Positions 23,518 to 33,340 of a DNA stretch of 64,000 nucleotides are shown in pieces. The translations under genes were made by a program, and so were the position numbers. Numbering within the stretch: position 1 is the stretch's first letter; each line of letters starts with the position of its first letter. Origin of the DNA: Himantopus leucocephalus (Eukaryota > Chordata > Aves > Charadriiformes > Recurvirostridae); contig RSEF01000001.1 in NCBI GenBank assembly GCA_003993805.1, positions 183,128,247 to 183,192,246 of the forward strand, given 5' to 3'. The notes under the pieces are model-generated. The model searched no databases and had not been told where the DNA came from. It worked only from the letters and a program-made list of their open reading frames with translations.

Positions 23518-25125
23518 ACACAGAATCATAGAATCATTTAGGTTAGAAAAAACCCTTAAGATCATCGAGTCAACTGTAAACCTAACAAACACTGCCAAGT
23601 CCACCACTAAACCACATCACTAAGTTCCACATCTAGACATCTTTTAAATACCTCCAGGGATGGTGACTCAACCAATTCCCTGGGCAGCCTGGTCCAATGC
23701 TTCATAACCTTTTCTGTGAAGAATTTTTTCCTAACAGACGATCTAAACCTCCCCTGGCACAACTTGAGGCCATTTCCTCTTGTCTTATCACTTGTTACTA
23801 GAGATATCGACACCCACCTCTCTACAATCTCCTTTCAGGCAGTTGTAGAGAGTGATAAGGTCTCCCCTGAGCCTCCTTTTCTCCAGGCTAAGCAACCCCA
23901 GTTCCCTCGGCCACTCCTTGAAAGACTTCTTCTCCAAACCCCTCACCAGCTTCATTACTCTTCTTTGGAAACACTACACTTTCTTGCAGTGAGGGCTCCA
24001 AAACTGAACACAGTATTCTAGGTGGGGCCTCACCAGTGCTGAGTACAGGGGGACAATCACTTTTCTAGTCCTACTGGCCACACTGTTTCTGATAAAAGCC
24101 AGGATGCTATTGGCCTTCTTGGCCACCTGGGCACGCTGCTGGCTCATATTCAGCCAGCTATCAACCAATACCCTCGGGTCCTTTTCTGTCAGGCAGTTTT
24201 CCAGCCACCCTTCCCCAAGCCTGTACCATTTTTCGTGACCCAAGTGCAGGACCCGGCACTTGGCCTTGTTGAACTTCATACCGTTGGCCCCGGCCTATTG
24301 ATCCAGCCTGCGCAGATCGCTCTGTAGAGCCTTCCTACCCTCAAGCAGATGAATGCTCAGGCCCAACTAGGTGTCATCTGCAAACGTACTGAGGGTGCAC
24401 TCTATCCCCTCATCCAGATAATTGAAAAAGATACCAAAGAGAACTGGCCCCAAAACTGAGCCCTGAGGTGCACCACCTGTAACTGGCTGCCAACTGGATT
24501 TAAGTCTGTTCACCATAACTCTTTGGGCCCAGCCATCCAGCCAGTTTTGTACCCAGTGAAGGGTACACCCGTCCAAGCCATGAGCAGCCAGTTTCTCCAG
24601 GAGAATACTGCAGGAAACAGTGTCAAAAGCTTTACTAAAGTCCAGGTAAACAGCATCCACAGCCTTTCCCTCATCCACTAAGCACATTTCCTTGTCATAG
24701 AAGGAGATGAGGTTAGTTAAGCAGGATCTGCCTTTCATAAACGTATGCTGACTTGGCCTGATCACCTCTTTGTCCTGTACATACTGCGTGATGACACTCA
24801 AGATGATCTGCTCCATAACCTTCCCAGACACTGAGGTCAGATGGACAGGTCTATAGTTTCCCATATCCTCCTTCCAACCCTTCTTGTAGATAGGTGTCAC
24901 ATTTGATAACCTCCAGTCAACTGGGACCTCCCCTGGTTAGCCAGGATTGCTGATAAATGATGGAAAGTGGCTTGGAGAGCACTTCCACCAGCTCCCTCGG
25001 TACCTTTGGGCAGATCCTATCCTGTCCCATAGACTTGTGCATGTCTAAGTGGTGTAGCAGGTCACTAACCATTTCCCCTTGGATTAAGGGGGCTTCATTC
25101 TACTCCCCATCCCTGTCTTCTAGCT
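23518..25125 (-). mobile_element. CR1 LINE, 5'-truncated, 1.6 kb
   Basis: A minus-strand CR1 with a standard 3' terminus: the plus strand starts CACAGAATCATAGAATCATT, the reverse complement of the ATTCTATGATTCTGTG tail. Next come the 3' UTR block (AAGATCATCGAGTC) and, going right, the whole reverse transcriptase region back to the 'CTTAGACATGCACAAGTCTA' block upstream of the RT core. Homology fades near 25125, before any endonuclease sequence. The copy is 5'-truncated, the usual outcome of target-primed reverse transcription, and inactive. Confidence 0.93.
23607..24900 (-). pseudogene. CR1 ORF2 reverse transcriptase, disrupted
   Basis: Three minus-strand open segments give the RT domain in order. 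Segment 24367-24900 (177 codons) carries YLDFSKAFD at residues 85-93 (motif A), [13 protein letters not shown] at 143-155 (motif B) and FADD at 173-176 (motif C, bases 24373-24384). The catalytic aspartates of motifs A and C are intact. A TAG stop (24367-24369) follows FADDT directly, where related copies read K. Segment 23974-24279 holds [21 protein letters not shown] and [11 protein letters not shown]. Segment 23607-23813 holds [27 protein letters not shown] and the end of the frame. Frame changes and stops separate the segments, and the endonuclease is missing, so no functional protein is possible. Confidence 0.92.
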
Positions 25126-26645
25126 GACTTAACTTTGCTTATAATGGAAAACTGCAAAACAGGCTCAAGCGTTTTTAGACATGAAGAAATACAGTTCAAA
25201 GGACATGAAAAGAGGAAATAAAAAAATAGGGTACCTCATGTGGTACCTATGAAAGGTTTTTTGAAATGGGTCTTACAATACATCTGAATCCCTACTTTAG
25301 GTATCTAAATCCTGTACTGGCTCTTGATCACAGAACATTGACAGTAAACAGTGGCAATAATATTACTTTAATTTATGTGGTCCTACACAGGAATCCTGTA
25401 CTTTTAGGAAAGAGAAGGAATGTGAACAACTTTACAGTACAAAACAGAAAAAAAGTAGCAACTTAAAAATGTTAACTTTGACATGTTTTCTAAATATTTG
25501 ATCTTTAGAGCTCTCCAAACCAAAATGAAATGTGTCTTAAAATCAAGCCAATGAATTCCCAACTTATATTATCAAAGAAGTGCATTCCATAGTAGATAGA
25601 AAGGAGATATTTTTAAGGAAAGAAACAAAATAATTGGGAGAGCAATTTTGAAGTTTGTCGACTGATAAATTTCACAGTTCAGACTGTTAATTTTTTACTC
25701 CAGCAACTTTTTACTCTCCTGAAAATGTTGACACAGAGATAGAAATGTGTAGGACATAACAAAGTTTTCTCTGCTTCACAAATTCACCAATGATGAAAAT
25801 ACTGTTTCTTGTTTTGTTTTATATTAGCTTAAATAAATATTAAACCTTGTAATGAAATTTGTCTGACCAGCTATTTTTCTTTGAAAGCAGACTTGAAATT
25901 ATCTAAAACTATTTGAGTCCTACATAGTTCTAATACCAATACATAATTACACAGATGTGATGCTGTCTATATGTAAAACCAGTAAGGTTTGTTATGTCTT
26001 GTTTTTTCGCCAAGAAATCTATGATTAACAATATACCCCCTTGTACAGTACATAAGTTTCTAGCGTTCTTTAAAAGCAATGTAAATTATTCTGCTCAGTT
26101 GTCATTCAGGTGTAGATTTAAAATTTATAGCTAAAACAAGATGTCATGGAGCCTGTCTTCTCTCCTGGAAAGCAAAAGCTTGATGTGCAACAGGGCCTGT
26201 CAAATGGATAACGCAAGTACGAGTTAGGAATAGATATGCATTTCCTGCCTCAGGTTGTTCTTTTCACCTCCTAAATGAAGTAAATACTAAAGGTAAAGCA
26301 CGTTAACAGGAACCTTACTGTGTATATTAAAAATCTGAAACTTAACAGAAAAATTGTATCGTTGTTATGGGTTTTTTTTTCTCTTCTTTATCAGTATAAT
26401 TATTATAGCCCTTATTGGCTATTATAGGCCTTATTGGCCTTTTGTAGGTGTTAATACATTCAGTATTATTATGAACTTTTCAAACCTGACCTTCTTGATT
26501 TATTTTTGCAGGCTGCAAAGTAAAATACACCACCTGCTTCTGTCTAAAATAGAAAATAATTGTTTGGAGAGCACTTTAGTGGAAATAGTTAACCTTTTGC
26601 TCTTCAGAAGGTCTGCCCTGATCCACCTTGAGGAAAACTTCCTTA

Positions 26646-26678
26646 ATCCTCTTCTGCTCTACAAATGCAGAAGAGGAT
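26646..26678. other. Perfect 12 bp stem hairpin, 9 nt loop
   Basis: ATCCTCTTCTGC (26646-26657) and GCAGAAGAGGAT (26667-26678) are exact reverse complements around a 9 nt loop. Flanking bases (AACTT near 26637, AAGTT near 26683) extend the stem imperfectly. It is a strong foldback for unique DNA. A function is not established. Confidence 0.85.
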
Positions 26679-28401
26679 GTAAAAGTTCCTTTACTCCATA
26701 AAATCAATGAAGATTTGAACATGAAATCACCTATAAATAGGAAGTCCAGTTAGTCATGGATATTTTATGCTTTAGATGAACATTTCTATTTCTTATGGCA
26801 CATGGCAAGTAGAGTCCAAAATCACATCATCACCATCTCATACACATGGTGAGAAAACTCTTTTATTCATGTACAAATAGAGAAGCATTCAAAGATGAAA
26901 ATGAAATATTAGTTTAGTTAGAAAAAAAGAAGAAAAAGCAGTTGCTAAAGATGAAACAAAACCAAGGTTTTATGATACCCTAAACAGAGTTACATAATTA
27001 TTGGTTACCTAATTATCTTTGGAGGCAACAGAGTTGGAGGTTAAACCAACTATTCTCCAAGCTGTTTTTATGACTTCTTTTCATATCATACTCTTCTGAG
27101 TTAACTTCATTGATGTGACTGTATTTATTCTGTTCTGGTCAAGCAAACTGAAAGTTAAGGGAATATAATGTAACATACCAAGACTTGTGAAAATCAGCCA
27201 AATACATTCTGTAATGCCAAAAGAAATCCAAAAACATGAAGAACTGTCACTTCATTCAAATTATGTAGCATTCATTATAATTATTGAATAGATCTTGAAG
27301 ACTCGGACTAGATTATAAAACAAGTCAATTTAGCTAGTGAATTTGAAAAAAATGTAATTAATATGTAGTGTTACAAACTAGACCTAGTTGATAACAGGGA
27401 GTCCTAAAAAGTCAGGGTAATTTAATTTGATAGTTACAAACAGACTGCAATTAGTATTTGATATTCTTACTTTTTTGTGTCAAGAAACACAAAGCTAGCT
27501 GTAGCAGGTACATATGATGCCTTGCAATTTATTAATCTTGTACTAAATTCTATTAACATTGCACATGATTAGCACATTAGCACTTTACTTCTAGTAGATT
27601 GATTTTAATGAGCTTGCTATCTGGTTAATCAGTCTTTGTAAAAGCTGTTTCTATGTCTATAAGCAGTTGCGTTTCCCCATTTGTCCCACTCAACAAAAAT
27701 GAAAACACATCAGTGTGTTTTATTGGTCCCTAGCCATCGTGAACATTTAAATAAGGTTTTGCTAGGGACTGACAGTATACAAATCTTGTCATATGGGGAA
27801 ACCTTCACAATCAATTATTTACTGCAGAGTGGTCCAGCAAGTGATCTATAAGTTTAATGTGAGGTTGGACAAGACAGTTGAGCTGATCTAATTACACTGA
27901 ATAAAGTAACCAATTCCCCCTTCTGCTCTTAGCTTCACAGTCCTGAACAGCTTATCTGTTATTTCAGCCCTGCTGCATGTTTAGACCTTTGACTAAACGA
28001 AAATCAGCAAGATTATGTTACTGACAAGCACCAAAGGTGTTGAAAGTGGGAGGGAAAGGTGGGATGGGACAGGACTCCCCTACTGCGCGGCCATCATATG
28101 AAGCCACAACCTTAGTCACTATTCTCAAGATGTTAAAGATTCAAGCACTAGTATCAAGTACACAAACATTTGAAACTAACTTCTGAAAAGGGGCTTTGTG
28201 ATGAAAAGAAAAAACAAACAAGTACAACTGCAATCCACATTTTCAGAATTATTTGCCACTTTTTCCTGTGAAACTGAGAATAAAGAGAATATTCCTGAAC
28301 TTGAAAATTACTGTGAAGAAAGACTCTATTCCCCCCACGCCCCCCTTACCCCTCTACAATATCCCTGGCTCAGATACCCAATTAATTAGTCATTAACTAG
28401 A

Positions 28402-28449
28402 TTTTGGGGTTTGGTTTTGGGTTTCTTTGTTGTTTTTTTTTTTTTTTTN
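28402..28449. repeat. T/G-rich low-complexity tract ending in poly-T and N
   Basis: GGGG/GG/GGG runs set in T, then a run of about 18 T interrupted by a single N at 28449. It is simple sequence and probably a difficult read-through point. Confidence 0.85.
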
Positions 28450-28525
28450 ACCCATTTTTCACTTAATTGTTCTGTGAGAAAGCTAATTCATTACGTTTTT
28501 TTCCCAGATATACCACATTAACCAG

Positions 28526-28585
28526 AAAAAAACCCAACAACCAAACAAACAAACAAAAAAACACAAAAAACCCCACCAAAAATAA
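28526..28585. repeat. A/C-rich low-complexity tract
   Basis: About 60 bp of A runs, AAC/AAAC units and CCC/CCCC runs, roughly complementary in composition to the T/G tract just left of it. Confidence 0.85.
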
Positions 28586-28917
28586 AACACCTTTCCAATA
28601 AAATGCAAAGATTTGCATGTCTTTTGACATCACCTGTTTTGGCCATTTTCTTCATAATTTGAACAGATATATCAGTTTTGTCTTGTTGTCCAGCAGCACT
28701 CAAAGATAACTGCCCTAAGGCATATTCATTTAAGGAGGAGCTTTCCAAAATGACAGTAAATCCTTTCTGATTATACTCAAAGGACTCCAATTCAGTATCC
28801 TAGCCATTTTTTTCCTTTCAAATAGTGACTTAAATGAGCACTCCACCCTCATCTAGATGCAACTGTCTCAAAAATTCCTGGTGTCATAAATGACTTACAA
28901 AACAACTGAGAAGCTGA

Positions 28918-28978
28918 AAAAAAACAAAAAAAAAAACCCAAAAAACCCCCAAAACCAAAAAATCCCCCAAAAAAACTC
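28918..28978. repeat. A/C-rich low-complexity tract
   Basis: A runs alternate with CCC to CCCCC over about 60 bp. A second tract of the same kind as the one at 28526. Confidence 0.85.
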
Positions 28979-29925
28979 AGCAGGCTATATTTTCTAAAGA
29001 TTTTTCAAACTTGATGAAAATTATTTTCAGAAGGATACTCTTTCTTATTTTTGTGATTTTTAAACTTATAAAAAATGCATAAGATTTGAATGGAAAAAAC
29101 CTTCCAGTTCTTCATTGTTTTCCTTCCTATGAAATTTTATGCCTATCATAAATGTAGTTTCTGACCCACTTTGCCTTTTTCTCCAGTGCCAGGTGTTGAT
29201 ATGTCTCACTGTTTTTGTGTCTCCAAGAGTATTTACCAAAACAACTATTTGCATTTTCTGGGGAAGATCTAGGTACAGACTTACATTGTATTGTTTCATG
29301 TAACACAGGATCATAGTGTCTCAAAAGCAGCACTGGGAGACAGAATCTTTCTCTTGGGTGTTTGGCTGCATTTCAGGGAAGTGCCTTTTCTCAAGTTCAA
29401 AAAGTAATCTGACAACAACATTTCTTACATCACTCATCAAGATGGTGGTAAAACGTCCAAAACATTTGTCTAGTTTGGTGGCAAGCTTCTTTGCCTGATA
29501 AACAAAGAGGGATGGGAAGAGAAGGAGAATACAGCTTACCTAAGACAAAGAAAAAACATAAGAATGCCCTACTTTAGCCATGGAAAAAGTGTACACCAAC
29601 CTGTACAAAATGTCAGTTTTCAGTGGCAGGATAGCTATGAAAAATAGGTGTGACTGAAAACTCATTGCATGTATTTGACATGTTAGGACCTTGAGCAAAC
29701 CTGGTGTCATATTTGAGTACGATTGTTTTCTCTCCCTCTAAGCCTCCAACTAGAAGAGATTCCAGGAAGAAAATTACTACACTGAAGAATATCTATAGAT
29801 TCAATACTGTACTCCCACTGATTTAAGTAAGATAATATTTCACATAATGATACTTCTCAAGATAAGCAAAGCTGGGAAACGTGGTCACTGGATTTCACTG
29901 TCTGTGCTATAACATGATTGTTACT

Positions 29926-30081
29926 CCCATCCCTGGAGGTGTTCAAGGTTAGGCTGGATGGGGCTTTGAGCCACCTGATCTAGTTGGAGGTGTCCCTGCC
30001 CATGGCAGGGGGATTGGAACTGGATGATTTTTAAGGTCCTTTCCAACTCTAACCATTGTATGATTCTAAGATTTTGCGATT
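29926..30081 (+). mobile_element. CR1 LINE 3' end fragment
   Basis: Starts at 'CCCATCCCTGGAGGTGTTCA' (the P-S-L-E-V-F block), runs through the 3' UTR with TGGATGGGGCTTTGAGCC, 'CCCTGCCCATGGCAGGGGG' and 'AAGGTCCTTTCCAACTC', and ends in the degenerate terminal repeats TATGATTCTAAGATT. This is a very short 5'-truncated plus-strand copy. Confidence 0.92.
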
Positions 30082-33000
30082 GTCTTCTAACATGTCACTG
30101 GGACTTGATTCTGTGTTTTGTTAGCATTATGTAATTTGAAAAGTTTTCTGTTAAACCAGATATGAATGGATTAGAGTTATTAAGTGTTTGGGTGATTAAG
30201 ATAAGTTGTCATTCTTTTATTTTACATTACTGTTTTTAATTCTCTGTGTTTTCTGCAGGGTCTTTTCTTTTTTTTTTTTAATTAAGAGAGTGAGCAAAAG
30301 ATGCATATTTATTTTATGTGTGACTTAGATTACATCAAAGTAACAGATTCAGTTTTCAGAATGTCTTCCCTCACTTTGCTGTAAATCTGAACCAAAGATT
30401 TATAGCAACACACACAATTTTAAAAGTTATTTCAGTAGCAGTCCGCAGTCAAACTATTATAATTTAAACTTAATATGAAGCCCTAAAGCGTTCATTTTAC
30501 AAGAAAGCTAAGATGCATTGAAAAAAAAGTGAGTGAAGGTCTCTTTGCCAGCATGTTGATGTTTCTGAGAAAATCAGTGGTGATAACGTCTAATAAGACT
30601 GCATGCTGTTGTAAGATTCGCTCAAAAAGGTTGAGCTTATAGAAAAAGACAAGATCATGGTAATGCTGCTTTTCTGTTTGCATGACTATACTCCATCTTT
30701 AACATCATTGTACCCTGTTACTTCAGAGTCTCTTATTTGGTGGAAATATAGGAGATCTTTGCTGCATTTCAGTGGCAACAAGGCAGCAATTTGTTGAGAT
30801 TTTTCTAAGTTGATATGAAAATATGTTGATATATGTTGATATATGTATTAAATAAGAAAATAATTATATTTGGTTTCTTATTTAATTCATATATTACGGT
30901 ATTTTAGCTAACATTTTGTGTAAAACATTTTTAAGGAAGTTAATTGTATGCACAATTTTAATACATCTTTTCATTTTAGTGTTTTTTAGTCACCAGGTGA
31001 TGCAGAAAGGATTAGTGTAATTTATATCCAAGCAAATCACAAAACTTCACATTGAAGTCATATAAGAAACTGTTACTAACAGTCATCTTAGAAATATAAT
31101 TTGTTAAGATGTGAAGACAAAAAACTCCTCCCTTGTTGAGAAGTGAATTGAAATCAGAGTCTCTGGGCTTCATCTTAACAGGGGTGTTATGTTTGTCCCC
31201 TTCCCGTAAGAGACACAGGAAAGTAAGCTCAGTGGAGAGTGGAAAGGAAGTTATATGGAACTGGGTGGAAATGATTTTATTTTTTTAACAGCAGAACAGC
31301 CAAAGCTTTTGCTCATGTTAAGTAATATTTTGTACACATACGAAGTATTTTTTTAGTCCAAATTAACTTTAACAGGACTTTAAAATACTGACATTTTTTC
31401 TTGCTTGGATATCACTTATGCTTACATGCCTGCACAAAGATACTGTCAGCAAATATACTTGCTTTGGTAAAAGTGTTTTATTGGCCCCTACTATTATGTC
31501 CAGATTTGAGATTTCATCCTTTTTATTAATATGTGTACGCAGTGATGATGGGAAATAAATCTGTATTTTTTCAGGGTTCATTAATATTTGAAAATAACAT
31601 AGAAGTAGTAATTTTACTGCATTCTAGCAAGAACAAAATGACCACATTTTATAGTACTACTAGCATTACTTATGGCACATTGAATTATTCATATCTGACT
31701 CTGGTCTACTGATGCCCAATATCTCTGCAATATAAAACAGAAACGAGGGAAAGGATAAACTGGTAACTTATACTTTATATTCAAATTCAAGTTCTTTTGG
31801 GGGTTGGGAACACTTATTTTCCTTGTGTTTTGGACATAATTAAAATGTTTTGGTTTTTTTCATTTTATGTAAGGATCAGACGTTTATGCAGCTCCCCTTA
31901 ACCTTCACCTGAATCAAGTGCTCTATACAGTTGTTTATGAGGGCCAGGCTAAATGGGTTCCTTCTTTTATAAAGAGAATGAATCACAAAATCCCAATTTG
32001 CTCTGTGTCTCACCAAAGAGACCTAAACTGTTCCAGTCAAGAACTCTTAAAGACAACTTAGCAGGATCTAGTGGTGATAATAAAAGAAGCCACCATTTAT
32101 TAGACATCTGATCTTAAACCAAAGTCCTGAAGTCAGAATGCCTAGACTGCCCTGAGGAAAACCTTTGTTATGCAAAGCAGCAAACCTTTTCTTTTCCCAT
32201 GGGTTTCCAGAGTGCAGTTCCATGTACTTTTCAGTGGCAAAGCTGGTTTAAAAGATTGCTTTTCTAACACCACTTGCTCAATCCTGCCCCTGTGTTAGAA
32301 TTCATCACTTCTTCGATGTAGTATTGCAACTATTTGTAATGCTGTGCTGTAAACTGAATCATTGATGTGAATAACAAACCTTGGAGACTCTTTTATTAAT
32401 ACAGTTCATTTCAAGGATCTATTCTACATTACGGCTTTACAAATGTTTTCAGCAGCACAAAAGAGAGGGTGGTGAATGAGAACAAGCAGTGGGGGGTCAA
32501 GGTGTGTGCATTTCTGTAAGGAGCGAGGACCTCTTAAATTAGCTTCACTTCCAGAGAAAATACATGTGGAACTACACTCTTAGTCTTCCACCTGCTCTCT
32601 TCTTTAATACAACTTCTATTCACATTGTTCTTCTGTTCCTCCCTTCAGGGGGGATTCGGTGTTTCAAGCAAATATCTGGTATTTGAAAATACCATTCTCT
32701 TCAGCAAAGTGTAATTTCTCAGGTAGGAGGGCCTCATTCAATTCCCAATATCCGTGCATACACTACCATAAATATCTGCAACCTCCCACCACAGTTTAAG
32801 ATTTTTAACACATTCTTTCCTTTATTTCAGAAGTAGAGAGAAAGGGAAACTAAGGCAGGCATAATAAAGACAAATGTACTTTCACACCCCATGCAGTCAG
32901 TCCTGCTTCTATTGTAATTAGCAAACTTCTCTTTTACTTCAAAGGAAACAGATTGCTCACGAACTGAAACAGTACACTGAAAGACAGTAGACTGAAACAG

Positions 33001-33340
33001 TAAAGCGAAACAATAGAGTACATGAGCAGTAGAAGTAATCTCTCCAATTTCATGTTAGATCTTACATTTTCTTGATATAATTCCTGCCCCTTTTAACAAA
33101 ATTTAAGAAAAGAATGCAAACTAGTGCAAGAGTGGAGACCCAACAGCCTGGGCAAACACTTTGCATATGAAAGTACTGAGCAAGGACTGCAGCTTCAGTA
33201 GAAAAATCCTGCTTTTTTTTTTTTCCCTTCTCAGAGTGGGATGACTGTTTCACTTAATAAATCGTCTTATGTCCCTTTACTCAACCTGTGATGACATTGC
33301 AGCACCTCAGAAACACATTTTGTCTCAAATCAATGCACAA
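30082..33340. other. Unique A+T-rich noncoding DNA
   Basis: Nothing is recognised except the hairpin at 30839-30894, listed separately. Confidence 0.5.
30839..30894. other. Long AT-rich hairpin, ~20 bp stem
   Basis: ATTAAATAAGAAA (30847-30859) and TTTCTTATTTAAT (30874-30886) are exact reverse complements around a 14 nt loop. After one mismatch (30846/30887) the stem continues with GTATA-type pairs to about 30839/30894. It is a compact, nearly perfect foldback. Its AT richness lowers stability. Confidence 0.85.

Larger units (their letters stand above)
25126..29925. other. Unique A+T-rich noncoding DNA
   Basis: No gene or transposon is recognised, apart from the hairpin near 26646 and the low-complexity tracts at 28.4-29.0 kb listed separately. 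A 9 bp inverted repeat (GTCCCTAGC at 27726-27734, GCTAGGGAC at 27761-27769) lies in a stretch without simple repeats. The open frames at 26354-26701 (115 codons) and 28198-28389 (63 codons) match nothing I know. Confidence 0.5.
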
